A stretch of DNA of 20,989 nt from CAYMAZ01 sp964428185 (GCA_964428185.1 CAYRXH010000041.1:1-20989), one strand, 5' to 3'; shown: positions 1-7,907, numbered from the stretch's first letter. Program-made: numbers and translations. The notes: generated by a model not told the origin, from the letters alone.

Positions 1-48
1 ATTCTTCGCTTCGGCATTGCTCAGCACAAGCGCTTCGCTCTGAATGAC
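1..48. repeat. GC-rich dispersed-type repeat with the GAGCGAAGCG core
   Basis: Read on the minus strand this stretch goes from TGTCATTCAGAGCGAAGCG to a second GAAGCGAAGAAT block. The CATTC(A/T)GAGCGAAGCGAAGAAT string is, from general knowledge, a recurrent intergenic repeat in many bacterial genomes, including Bacteroidota. It is more GC-rich than the DNA around it and holds no open frame of note. Only one copy is visible and it is cut by the window edge, so the call rests on recognising the motif. Confidence 0.45.
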
Positions 49-91
49 AATTTCATACAGATGGATTGAGGAACGAAAACCATTAGGCGAT

Positions 92-179
92 GCTATTTTT
101 GATTTTTTTGAATTTTTCGCACTTGCCCCTTGCCCCTGAAGGGGAAATGGCATCGTGCCTCGAAAAATCAAAAAATAGT
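92..179. repeat. Imperfect palindromic element of about 88 bp
   Basis: The outer arms are CTATTTTTGATTTTTTT on the left (93-109) and CGAAAAATCAAAAAATAG on the right (161-178), inverted copies with a one-base slip. The centre is CCCCT-GA-AGGGG (133-144). Between arms and centre lie further loosely complementary blocks (CGCACTTGCC against GGCATCGTGCC). It could fold as a long hairpin in DNA or RNA. No gene is seen. It may be a small palindromic repeat of the REP or MITE kind, or the decayed end of a mobile element. Confidence 0.4.
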
Positions 180-242
180 AAACTTATTGATCCAACATTC
201 TGCAATTCCGAAGTATCACAGAGTGAGAGTGTGAGTTTTGAG

Positions 243-280
243 AAAAAAATAAAGAGAAACAAGTTTCTCTTTATTTTTTT
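243..280 (-). terminator. Intrinsic terminator of tRNA-Pro, perfect 18-bp stem
   Basis: Bases 243-260 and 263-280 are exact reverse complements with a 2-nt loop. The stem core is AAAGAGAAAC/GTTTCTCTTT and its outer part is a run of A against a run of T. On the minus strand it starts 4 nt after the tRNA discriminator base and ends in T7, as expected for an intrinsic terminator. Its symmetry means it could also work on the plus strand. Confidence 0.8.
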
Positions 281-284
281 AAAG

Positions 285-358
285 TCGGGGTGAGAGGACT
301 CGAACCTCCGGCCTCCACGTCCCGAACGTGGCGCGCTAGCCAACTGCGCTACACCCCG
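285..358 (-). tRNA. tRNA-Pro (anticodon CGG)
   Basis: This 74-nt gene folds as a complete cloverleaf on the minus strand. The acceptor stem is CGGGGTG/CACCCCG with A73 as discriminator. The D arm begins TAGCGCAGTTGGCTAGCGC. The anticodon stem is CCACG/CGTGG around the loop TTCGGGA, giving anticodon CGG, which reads CCG. The T stem is GGAGG/CCTCT, with a terminal G-U pair, around TTCGAGT. CGGGGTG at the 5' end is typical of bacterial tRNA-Pro. CCA is not encoded. A -7 element lies just upstream and a strong terminator just downstream, so it is a single-gene unit. Confidence 0.96.
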
Positions 359-369
359 ATTTCAGTATG

Positions 370-377
370 CAAAAATA
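370..377 (-). promoter_or_regulatory. Bacteroidota -7 element for tRNA-Pro
   Basis: On the minus strand this reads TATTTTTGCAT, matching TAnnTTTG. Its downstream end is 11 nt before the first tRNA base, so transcription would start a few bases before the mature 5' end. No clear -33 TTG is seen at the usual distance. Confidence 0.6.
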
Positions 378-500
378 GTTATTTTACAAGACCTGTACAT
401 TTTTTTCTCAATTCAAAAATAAATCCATGATACCCCCCCGCCAGGGCATTTAACAAACATTTCCTGGTTATATTCAACAACATTACTGAGCTTATCACAA

Positions 501-535
501 ACCACTAGTCACTAATTACCAGCCACCAATAACTA
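501..535. repeat. Degenerate heptamer tandem repeat
   Basis: Read in steps of seven, the bases are ACCACTA GTCACTA ATTACCA and then GCCACCA ATAACTA, i.e. five units of roughly NNNAC(T/C)A. The stretch lies in the non-coding gap before the exonuclease gene. A second heptamer run with a different unit is at 15263-15283. The rest of the 360-615 gap holds a C-run near 435 and the hairpin at 592-625, and no gene. Confidence 0.5.
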
Positions 536-591
536 AATACAGTCAAATGCACAACTTCATTTGGCAAACTACAACCGTCACAAGGTGATCC

Positions 592-625
592 CCTTCCCAT
601 AGAGAAGCCTCAGGCTTGGGAAAGG
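592..625. repeat. Small nested hairpin upstream of the exonuclease gene
   Basis: The inner dyad is AAGCCT-C-AGGCTT (605-617). It is flanked by CTTCCCA (about 593-599) and GGGAAAG (618-624), which can pair with a bulge. There is no T-run after it, so it is not a typical intrinsic terminator. Its role is unknown. Confidence 0.35.
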
Positions 626-669
626 TAAGCCTTTGGCTAAATCTTCAAATCCACAAATCTAATTATCTG

Positions 670-677
670 TATTTTTG
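670..677 (+). promoter_or_regulatory. Bacteroidota -7 element for the exonuclease gene
   Basis: TATTTTTGTAC matches TAnnTTTG and ends 19 nt before the ATG at 697. A start site near 683 gives a leader of about 14 nt. This placement argues against the upstream ATG at 616, which would lie outside the transcript. Confidence 0.6.
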
Positions 678-696
678 TACTTCGATTCAAATTCTC

Positions 697-1233
697 ATGT
701 ATTCTGTCATTGATATAGAAACCACCGGAGGAAATTACAGAACAGGCAAAATCATTGAACTTGCTGTTGCAATATTTGACGGCACAAGCGTGATTGAATC
801 ATTTGAAACTTTAATCAATCCCGGGAGATTGATCCCCCCGTTTATCACAGGACTTACCGGTATTGACAACAGCATGGTTCAGAAAGCGCCTCATTTTCAT
901 CAAATTGCAAGAAAATTTATCGAGATGACAGCAGGAACAATTTTTGTTGCCCACAATGTCATTTTCGACTACAGTTTCATCAAACAAGAATATAAAGAAT
1001 TGGGATACCGGTTCCGAATGCCGAGAATCTGCACTCTTCAGGAGTCAAGAAAAGCATTTCCCAAGTTAAAATCACACGGCCTTGGAAACCTGTGCAGAGA
1101 ACTTAACATCACAAACCATCATCGCCACAGGGCCATGGGTGATGTGATGGCAACTATTGAGTTATTAAAACTCATCATGATTCAAAAAAACAACGGGTTT
1201 TCAAACAGTTTCACAATAAAATCTGATGGCTGA
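697..1233 (+). CDS. DEDDh 3'-5' exonuclease (DnaQ/epsilon-like), stand-alone
   Basis: The 178-residue product is a single exonuclease domain. ExoI is DIETTG with D6 and E8, ExoII is AHNVIFDYSF with D91, and ExoIII is H144-x-A146-x-x-D149, so all four acidic residues and the catalytic histidine of the DEDDh class are present. Such enzymes remove 3' nucleotides from DNA using two metal ions, as in DNA polymerase III epsilon and PolC proofreading domains. There is no fused polymerase or GIY-YIG domain, so this may be a free repair nuclease rather than the replicative proofreader. I chose the start at 697 because the exonuclease fold begins at once (MYSVIDIETTG) and a -7 element sits at 670-677. 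The frame stays open back to an ATG at 616, but those 27 residues do not look like protein. The stop overlaps the next gene by 8 nt, implying coupled translation. Confidence 0.88.
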   Translation: MYSVIDIETTGGNYRTGKIIELAVAIFDGTSVIESFETLINPGRLIPPFITGLTGIDNSMVQKAPHFHQIARKFIEMTAGTIFVAHNVIFDYSFIKQEYKELGYRFRMPRICTLQESRKAFPKLKSHGLGNLCRELNITNHHRHRAMGDVMATIELLKLIMIQKNNGFSNSFTIKSDG

Positions 1234-1447
1234 TTCCAAATCAAGACCTCCAATAATCAAAGTCTGCCCCAGATGCGGCAAACTGTTTCAATGTTATGAG
1301 AACAACATCTCATTGTGTGAATGCTCAAAAATAATCCTTAATAAACAGACCATTCAGAACATCAGACTACGATACAATGATTGTCTGTGTATTTCCTGTC
1401 TTACTTTTTTTCAACGGACTTCAGTGGAATATCAAGATAAAACATAG
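1226..1447 (+). CDS. Cysteine-rich CWC family small protein
   Basis: This 73-residue protein has eight cysteines: CPRCGKLFQC (C14, C17, C23), CEC (C31, C33) and DCLCISCL (C53, C55, C58). The pattern CPxCGxxFxC, then CxC, then the closing DCLCxxCL is that of the cysteine-rich CWC family, presumed zinc-binding and of unknown function. It starts inside the exonuclease gene (8-nt overlap), so the two are very probably co-transcribed. Its last 47 nt overlap the 3' end of the histidine kinase gene on the opposite strand. All family cysteines lie before the C-terminal tail, so the overlap affects only the last 16 or so residues. Confidence 0.8.
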   Translation: MADSKSRPPIIKVCPRCGKLFQCYENNISLCECSKIILNKQTIQNIRLRYNDCLCISCLTFFQRTSVEYQDKT

Positions 1448-4400
1448 TCCCTTTGTGGAGTGCTGATTCCAGATGAATCTGCCCTCCAAGCATTTCTGCC
1501 AGTGATTTTGAAATTGAAAGACCAAGCCCCTTGCCACTAAATTCACCGGCATGTGTTTCATCAACACGTACAAAACGTTCAAAAATCCTTTTTGCATCTT
1601 CCGGAGAAATTCCCATACCAGTATCTTTTACAAAAAACCTCATCATCGTCTTCTTCTTTTCATAGCCAAATATCACTTCTCCTGAATGGGTATATTTACA
1701 TGCATTATCCAGCAAATTTGTGAGTATCTGCCTTACCCTTAGCTCGTCTGATTCAATCACCATTTCACTGCCTGAATTTTTAATATCCAGGATTAGGTCA
1801 AGCCCCTTCTTGTCAAACCGATGTTGCATCATCTCTTTGAGGTTTTTCATTAACAGGTTGATATCAAACTTTCTGAGATTGATTCTCATTTGTCCTGATT
1901 CAATTTTTGCCAGATCGATAAGGTCATCAATAATATTCAACAATTGATTGCCTGCGTTGGTAATAATTTCAGAATACTTTAACCTGTCATCTTTAGTAAT
2001 ATTTGGCCTTTCCAACAACTCTGCAAATCCCATTATCGCATTCATCGGTGTTCTCACCTCATGGGAAATATTTGCCAGAAAAGAAGACTTCATTTTATCA
2101 CTCATCTCAGCCCGTTCCTTTGCAATAATCAGTTCACTTTCAGTTCTTTTTCTTAAAATTGCAAAACCGGCAAGTTGTGCATAGGTTTTTAGAATTTCTT
2201 CCGGAATTGAGGATGTTTCTGTTATAAACCCGGTTATCGTACCAATCAGATTTTTTTGGCGGTGTAACACCGTAAGCAGAACTTCCTTAACTGAGGCTGT
2301 TTTTTGAATATAGCTCAGAAAATCCGATGAAAAAGCCCCCATTGTCACTTCTTCAATGGAGTCTGTTTTTTTGACTCCTACTTGCAAAATTCTTTGTATT
2401 GCTTCCTCCGTCATTGGCATTTGTGGCAATACGAATTCCTCTTCACCAAAAACATTAATGATTGTTTGCTGAATCTTTTCAGAAGCAATAAAATGCTTCA
2501 GGAATAAAACTTTCATTCCCGGATCATACAGCATTAAAACCGAAATCACTGCTCCGGTTAGTTGCTGGTAATATGTTACAACCATATTTTCAAGTTCTTC
2601 CATGGTTTCAGCCTGTGAAAAAACAAGAGCTGCTCTGCTGAGTATCTGGTTATATGCTGCAAGCATCTTAAAGTTAAACTGGCTCTTCATCAGTAAGTCC
2701 TCAGCCTCCTTCCTGTCAGTTATGTCCATTATGAATCCTTCCAATGCTTCTAACTGACCTTGTTTGTCATAAATACCTGCACCTTGCTCATAAACCCATT
2801 TATGTGAACCATCAGCACTGATAATAACATACTCATCAACAAAAACCTCATGCTTTGCCAGAGCATCCTGCCATTTCTTCCACAGTCTCTCCCTGTGTTC
2901 TTCTAGAATAATACTATTGAACGTTCTTTTTTTATTTCTGACAAAATCAGATGCCGGATACCCTGTCAGGTCCTGACAACGCCCGCTGATAAACTCCATG
3001 GTCCAATCCCTGTCATTGCGACAGCGATAAACAATTCCAGGTAAGTTTCCGACAAGTGTTTCAAGAAAGCGTTTCTGTTCTCCCAACTGACGCTCTGACT
3101 CTTTTCTGTCGGTAATATCTCTGAAAAAAGCCTGATATGTACCATCGGGCATTTTCTTTGAGTGCATTTCAACGATAATTCTCTGGTTTTTCTTTATCTT
3201 AAATTCCCTTTCTCTCACCACAGTCAATCCTTTATTAAGCAAATCAAACCGCAAAGGCTCTGAATCAAGCACATGTTTCTCAAATAACTCCCCAATAAAC
3301 TTCCCAACAATCTGATCCTTTCGGAAGTGTCCCATTTCAAGAAATCTCTGATTCACATCAGTTATTCTCCCATCAGAATCACCAATAACAATGCCGTCAA
3401 CAGCAAGTTCTATTAATGAACGGTATCGCTCCTCACTTTTTCTTAATGCAACTTCTGCAGCTTTTCTTTCAGTAATTTCATAGGCTGTCCCAAGTGCAGC
3501 ACCCTTGCCTTCGTATTCTATAACGGTTCCTGAATAATCAACCCACTTGACAATACCACCTTTGGTTACAACTTTAAATTCATATCTGTCCAGAACATCT
3601 TCTTCTTGTTGCCCCAATACTCCCCCCTCCTTCACTAAAGGAAGAAAATCTTCGTGAATAAAATCAAAGAAATTCATCTGTAAAAGTTCATCAATGTGAT
3701 ATCCAGACAATACTTCTGTTGCAGGATTGGCATACACTATGCGATCTCCTTGATAAATAAAAACTGCCATAGGTGATGATTGGGCAAGGACCCTGAATTT
3801 GGTTTCGCTTTCACGCAAGGCGAGCTCAGCCTGCTTCGATTCAGTAATGTCCTGTATCATGACTTGTTTTGAAATCTTCCCGTCAGGTCTGAAAATCGGC
3901 GAATTGACAATGCTATACCAACGGTTGTCCTTGGAACTCTGAATTTCTTTTTTTACTGACTGCCCATCCTGAAAACTGTGATTGACACACCAGGGACATA
4001 TCTCATCCAGATCATGAAGCACTTTGTAACACATCTTTCCTGTACCGTCATATCCCGTTCTGTCAATTAACTGCTGATTCATAAATTCAACCCTGTAGTC
4101 GGGAGAACAAATGTAAAGCAAACCATCAAAAGCATCTACAATTGCCCTGTATCTCTCTTTCTCAAGCATCAGCTCCTCTTCAATTTTTTTCCTGTCACTG
4201 ACATTCCTTGTAACACCTATCACCTCAACAATACGATTCTGATCATCCCTTACAAGACTCATGCTGGATTCACCCCACAGTGTGCTTCCGTTTTTATGTC
4301 TGTATTTCAACTCAAATACAAAAGAATTTATTGAAACATCAGCTGTTGCTATCATGTAACTTTCCATGAACAGCTTTTTCATGAGCTCTGCATGATCACC

Positions 4401-5264
4401 TACCAGTTTTTCTTCAAAAGGCATAGCCATATACTCAGCAGGTGTATAACCAAGTTGCCTCTCAATGGATGGACTCATATAAAGGGTCTGCATCTGCATA
4501 TTCATAACCCAGATCACGTCATTGCTGTTTTCAGCAAGCATCCTGTATTTTTTTTCACTTTCAGCCAGAATCATTTCACGGTTTCTTTTTTCAGAAACAT
4601 CTCTGACAATGGTTAAAAAATACTCTTTCCCTTTTCTGTGCAGATAGGTCAGCGAAACTTCAGCATAAAAAACCTCTCCGTTCAGTCGTGAATGAATCCA
4701 CTCAAAAATATGGCTTCCTTTTTTTTGTGCCTCATCCATCATCATCTGTGCTTTCTTATCAGAACGAATTCCATCCTCCTGATAATCAGGAGAGATATCA
4801 GCAAGTGTTTTGCCAATAATTTCCACCGGGTATTCAGCACCCATCAACCTGGCAGCAGAAAGATTACATGCAATGAACACACTGTCACATATAAGAAAAA
4901 ACGAATCATAAGTTCCTGCAACAATAGAATCAAACAGCCGGATTGGAGATGCCCGTAGATCAGATTTTTCCTCTAAAAATGACAAAATCAAGCTGTCCTT
5001 TCCTCCCATTACTCCTGTCACCTCGAAGTATTGGTCTTCTTTTTTTAATTGAAAGCGAAACCCGTTTTCACTGTAATAGTGTTCCAACTGATGACAAAAT
5101 TGATTTAGGTATTTCGAATCAGAAGCTCGCTGATGTATAATTTCATCCTTTTTCAAAGGAACATCAAGGTTAAAAATATCAGATATTGAATCACTGCATG
5201 ACTCAATAATAAACTCCCTACTCTTCACTAAATTGTTGATTTTTATAACTAATGCTCCGCTCAT
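1401..5264 (-). CDS. Multi-PAS soluble sensor histidine kinase
   Basis: This 1287-residue kinase has no membrane segment or signal peptide, so it should sense signals in the cytoplasm. After an unassigned region (1-100, perhaps a degenerate PAS) come six PAS domains ending near residues 225, 356, 472, 598, 718 and 850, each closed by a DITxRK-type linker. A GAF-like region (about 870-1030) follows, then HisKA with the HEVRTP motif (phospho-acceptor H1068) and HATPase with the N box DNACKY (N1187), G1 box DTGMG (D1214) and G2 box GKGLGLS (about 1239). There is no receiver or Hpt domain, and no response regulator lies nearby, so the partner is encoded elsewhere. The third PAS has C412 and C423-P-W-C426, a three-cysteine pattern recurring in bacterial PAS domains that may bind a metal or respond to redox. 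The gene starts 47 nt after mqnC, so it may be transcribed with it. Confidence 0.93.
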   Translation of the reverse strand: MSGALVIKINNLVKSREFIIESCSDSISDIFNLDVPLKKDEIIHQRASDSKYLNQFCHQLEHYYSENGFRFQLKKEDQYFEVTGVMGGKDSLILSFLEEKSDLRASPIRLFDSIVAGTYDSFFLICDSVFIACNLSAARLMGAEYPVEIIGKTLADISPDYQEDGIRSDKKAQMMMDEAQKKGSHIFEWIHSRLNGEVFYAEVSLTYLHRKGKEYFLTIVRDVSEKRNREMILAESEKKYRMLAENSNDVIWVMNMQMQTLYMSPSIERQLGYTPAEYMAMPFEEKLVGDHAELMKKLFMESYMIATADVSINSFVFELKYRHKNGSTLWGESSMSLVRDDQNRIVEVIGVTRNVSDRKKIEEELMLEKERYRAIVDAFDGLLYICSPDYRVEFMNQQLIDRTGYDGTGKMCYKVLHDLDEICPWCVNHSFQDGQSVKKEIQSSKDNRWYSIVNSPIFRPDGKISKQVMIQDITESKQAELALRESETKFRVLAQSSPMAVFIYQGDRIVYANPATEVLSGYHIDELLQMNFFDFIHEDFLPLVKEGGVLGQQEEDVLDRYEFKVVTKGGIVKWVDYSGTVIEYEGKGAALGTAYEITERKAAEVALRKSEERYRSLIELAVDGIVIGDSDGRITDVNQRFLEMGHFRKDQIVGKFIGELFEKHVLDSEPLRFDLLNKGLTVVREREFKIKKNQRIIVEMHSKKMPDGTYQAFFRDITDRKESERQLGEQKRFLETLVGNLPGIVYRCRNDRDWTMEFISGRCQDLTGYPASDFVRNKKRTFNSIILEEHRERLWKKWQDALAKHEVFVDEYVIISADGSHKWVYEQGAGIYDKQGQLEALEGFIMDITDRKEAEDLLMKSQFNFKMLAAYNQILSRAALVFSQAETMEELENMVVTYYQQLTGAVISVLMLYDPGMKVLFLKHFIASEKIQQTIINVFGEEEFVLPQMPMTEEAIQRILQVGVKKTDSIEEVTMGAFSSDFLSYIQKTASVKEVLLTVLHRQKNLIGTITGFITETSSIPEEILKTYAQLAGFAILRKRTESELIIAKERAEMSDKMKSSFLANISHEVRTPMNAIMGFAELLERPNITKDDRLKYSEIITNAGNQLLNIIDDLIDLAKIESGQMRINLRKFDINLLMKNLKEMMQHRFDKKGLDLILDIKNSGSEMVIESDELRVRQILTNLLDNACKYTHSGEVIFGYEKKKTMMRFFVKDTGMGISPEDAKRIFERFVRVDETHAGEFSGKGLGLSISKSLAEMLGGQIHLESALHKGTMFYLDIPLKSVEKK

Positions 5265-5311
5265 ACTGTTTCGCTTAAACTTTGCAATGAGCTGGCAATA
5301 TTACAAATAAA

Positions 5312-6409
5312 TTACATGAATGTTTCATTCCTCTCTTCAAATTTTTGATTTCTTAAAAAAGGAATAAAACCAGTTTGCACAATGATTCTTTTCATTTCTG
5401 CAACAGATAGCTTTCCTCTAACACCTGTCGATGCTACAACATTTTCTTCAAGCATGATACTCCCCAGATCATTTGCTCCTGCGTGCAATGACACCATGGC
5501 AGTTTCTGTTCCGGCTGTGAGCCATGATGCTTGTATATTTGGAATATCCTGTAAGATAATTCTTGCTATGGCTATTGTTTTTACATACTCATGCGAATAT
5601 ATCTTATATTCACCCGGAAATTTCATCAAAAGACGCGTATTTCCGTCCTGAAAAGTCCAGGGTATAAATGATATAAACCCGGGACCCTCATTCACATTCT
5701 CTGATTGCAGTCTTCTGATTTTTAACATGTGTTCAATCCTCTCATTCTTTGTTTCAATATGTCCGAACATCATTGTCGCTGTGGTGGATAATCCAAGTTC
5801 ATGAGCAAGCCGCATTACTCCAAGCCATTGTTCAGTATCTGCTTTTTTAGGGGAAAGGATTTTCCTGACCCTGTCATTTAATATTTCAGCTCCCCCACCG
5901 GGCAAACTGTCAAGACCTGCTGACATCAGTCTTTCCAGAATAACTCTCACTGAAACTTTTTCCTTCTGAGAAAGAAAAAATATTTCTGAAGGACTCAGTG
6001 CATGAAGATACAGATCCGGAAACATAGATTTCATATCTGAAAACAGTTGTTCATAAAAATCAAGACCAAGAGCAGGATGCATTCCTCCCTGCAGCAAAAC
6101 CTGATTTCCACCAGCTTCAAACAATTCTCTTATTTTTTTCCTATACTGCTCAAAAGTAGTAATATATGCATCCTGAGAATCAGCTGTAGTGCAGAAATTA
6201 CAGAACTCACAAAAAGAAAAGCACACATTGGTGATGTTGATGTTTCTGTCAATAATATAAGAAACCTTATTATCGGGATGCATTCGTTTTCTTATACTGT
6301 CTGCAGCCACCATCAGGGCTGACAGTGGCAAATCATAGAGAGCAAAAGCCTCTGTATCACTGATTTGCTCATTATTTAGAATTTTATTATATAGAATTGC
6401 TGATTTCAT
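5312..6409 (-). CDS. mqnC: Cyclic dehypoxanthine futalosine synthase (MqnC)
   Basis: MqnC is a radical SAM enzyme of the futalosine route to menaquinone. It cyclises dehypoxanthine futalosine to the spiro compound that later becomes the naphthoquinone ring. The 365-residue protein has the CxxxCxxC iron-sulfur motif at C63, C67 and C70, LLQGG (105-109), DSLPGGGAEIL (167-177), ATMMFG and FIPWTFQ (248-254). The last two favour MqnC over the related MqnE. I chose the start at 6409 (MKSAILYNK), not the in-frame ATG at 6466, because a -7 element at 6448-6441 lies between them. No other menaquinone gene is in the window. The histidine kinase follows 47 nt downstream. The gene implies respiration with menaquinone. 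Confidence 0.92.
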   Translation of the reverse strand: MKSAILYNKILNNEQISDTEAFALYDLPLSALMVAADSIRKRMHPDNKVSYIIDRNINITNVCFSFCEFCNFCTTADSQDAYITTFEQYRKKIRELFEAGGNQVLLQGGMHPALGLDFYEQLFSDMKSMFPDLYLHALSPSEIFFLSQKEKVSVRVILERLMSAGLDSLPGGGAEILNDRVRKILSPKKADTEQWLGVMRLAHELGLSTTATMMFGHIETKNERIEHMLKIRRLQSENVNEGPGFISFIPWTFQDGNTRLLMKFPGEYKIYSHEYVKTIAIARIILQDIPNIQASWLTAGTETAMVSLHAGANDLGSIMLEENVVASTGVRGKLSVAEMKRIIVQTGFIPFLRNQKFEERNETFM

Positions 6410-6430
6410 CGGGATTAAGAAAGAAATCCT

Positions 6431-6438
6431 TAATTTTG
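6431..6438 (+). promoter_or_regulatory. Bacteroidota -7 element for the aminopeptidase gene
   Basis: TAATTTTGTAC matches TAnnTTTG. It ends 20 nt before the ATG at 6459, so the leader would be about 15 nt. The opposing -7 element of mqnC lies only 2 bp away, at 6441-6448. Confidence 0.55.
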
Positions 6439-6440
6439 TA

Positions 6441-6448
6441 CAAAGATA
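6441..6448 (-). promoter_or_regulatory. Bacteroidota -7 element for mqnC
   Basis: On the minus strand this reads TATCTTTGTAC, matching TAnnTTTG. The start site would fall near 6435 and the leader to the ATG at 6409 would be about 25 nt. It lies back to back with the aminopeptidase -7 element, so one RNA polymerase should exclude another. Confidence 0.55.
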
Positions 6449-6458
6449 CTTCAAGATT

Positions 6459-7907
6459 ATGATCATTCAGATAAAAAACAGTAACAGAAAATCTGATACA
6501 ATGAGTTCTGTCTTATTGTCATTTTCAGCAGACAATATTCCTTCCTGGTTTCTTTCAAAAAAAGAAATTTTATATATACAAAATCAAAAAAAGAAACACA
6601 AGGAAAAAAATCTATTTCATTTCAACAGGTTGACCTTTCAGATCGTAGTTGGTTTTCTACAGCCAAAAGAAGAAGATAAAGAATATATTGCCCGTGAAAA
6701 AAACAGAAAACTTGGAAGTCAGATTTTATCTGTAATGAAATCAGAACGCTGTGATACAATTCAGGTTGTGACTTCAGAAGTTCCCGAAGAAGATCTTATT
6801 GATTTTCTTGAAGGCATCCTTCTTGGCTCATATAATTTCGATAAGTACAAAAAGGAGAAAAAGGAAAAACCGATAAAAAGCATTTCAGTCGTCGGGATAA
6901 CACTGAAAAAAGACACAATAACAGAGCTCAGTTTATTAACGGATGCTGTATTTCATGCAAGAAACTGGGTAAATGAACCCGGGTCTACACTAACGCCGGC
7001 TATCTTTGCAAAACAGATATCCCGGATCTTTTCTTCATTACCACAGGTCAAAACCGAAATCCTCACTCCCAAAAAAATCTCAGCCTTAAAGATGTCGGGG
7101 ATTGAAGCTGTGTCGAAGGGAGGTCCCAATCCTCCTGCCTTTATTATTCTTGAATATATCCCTGTGGCTTTGAAAAAAGCACAACCATATATTCTTGTGG
7201 GCAAAGGTATTTTTTTTGATACAGGTGGCATTAATCTGAAGCCCGGGGCAGGCCTGTCATATATGAAGTGTGACATGTCAGGCGCTGCAGCAGTTGCTTC
7301 AGCACTATACCTCATTGCATCCCGGAAGCTTAATATTCCTGTAATCGGTCTGATTCCCTGTACAGAAAACAGACCAGGGAATATTGCATACCTCCCGGGT
7401 GATATTCTAACCATGATGAATGGTCTCAGTGTCGAAATCAAAAACACTGATGCCGAAGGCAGGCTGATTCTTGCCGATGCATTATGTTATGCCAGCAAAT
7501 ACAATCCTGCTCTCACGATAAGCATTGCAACGCTCACAGGAATGGCTCATGCAACATTTGGATCTCAAGCCATTGCGGGTATGCACAACAATGCTTCCAT
7601 GGGTTTTTCTATCCTGAAATCTTCATCATTTGATGTGTTTGAACGCATTGCTGAACTCCCCATGTGGGAAGAATATGAATCAATGATAGAATCACAAATC
7701 GCTGATATTCAGAATGTTGGAGGCAAGTATGCCGGAACAATTACTGCTGCCAAATTTCTTCAGAAATTCACAGATTACCCGTTTATTCACCTTGACATTG
7801 CAGGTCCTGCATATACTGAATCTGCTGATGGCTATATTCCCTCGGGAGGAACTGGTGTTGGCGTCAGATTATTTTATGAATTTTTCAAAAAAATATCTGC
7901 TCTTTGA
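6459..7907 (+). CDS. Leucyl aminopeptidase, M17 family
   Basis: M17 enzymes are cytosolic, two-metal aminopeptidases, usually hexameric, that release N-terminal residues from peptides. In this 482-residue protein the active-site set is complete: K249, D254, K261 (VGKG...FDTGG...LKPG), D272 (MKCDMSG), and D331, E333, R335 (NTDAEGR). Each is exactly 21 residues before its E. coli PepA counterpart (K270, D275, K282, D293, D352, E354, R356), so the catalytic core has no insertions or gaps. The N-terminal half is divergent, as is usual for the family. The start could instead be the ATG at 6501 (MSSVLLSFSAD), since residues 1-14 look unconserved; both lie after the -7 element. The GHKL ATPase gene follows 29 nt downstream, suggesting one transcript. 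Confidence 0.93.
   Translation: MIIQIKNSNRKSDTMSSVLLSFSADNIPSWFLSKKEILYIQNQKKKHKEKNLFHFNRLTFQIVVGFLQPKEEDKEYIAREKNRKLGSQILSVMKSERCDTIQVVTSEVPEEDLIDFLEGILLGSYNFDKYKKEKKEKPIKSISVVGITLKKDTITELSLLTDAVFHARNWVNEPGSTLTPAIFAKQISRIFSSLPQVKTEILTPKKISALKMSGIEAVSKGGPNPPAFIILEYIPVALKKAQPYILVGKGIFFDTGGINLKPGAGLSYMKCDMSGAAAVASALYLIASRKLNIPVIGLIPCTENRPGNIAYLPGDILTMMNGLSVEIKNTDAEGRLILADALCYASKYNPALTISIATLTGMAHATFGSQAIAGMHNNASMGFSILKSSSFDVFERIAELPMWEEYESMIESQIADIQNVGGKYAGTITAAKFLQKFTDYPFIHLDIAGPAYTESADGYIPSGGTGVGVRLFYEFFKKISAL

Noticed and set aside
83..343. 86-residue minus-strand frame across the tRNA gene
   Set aside because: It reads through the tRNA-Pro gene, its terminator and the palindrome; composition is not protein-like.
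285..358. tRNA-Pro as an attachment site of an integrated element
   Set aside because: No integrase and no direct repeat of the tRNA 3' end is seen in the window.
501..535. CRISPR-like array
   Set aside because: Units are only seven bases, degenerate and without spacers; no cas gene is present.
616..696. Upstream ATG for the exonuclease gene
   Set aside because: The 27 extra residues are not like the family, and a -7 element at 670-677 lies inside them.
1401..5264. Hybrid kinase with a receiver domain
   Set aside because: The protein ends 19 or so residues after the HATPase core (LDIPLKSVEKK); there is no receiver or Hpt domain.
6410..6466. Upstream ATG for mqnC
   Set aside because: The 19 extra residues overlap the predicted promoter at 6441-6448 and the opposing gene's start.
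6953..7447. 164-residue minus-strand frame
   Set aside because: It is antisense to the catalytic core of the M17 peptidase, whose active-site residues are complete.
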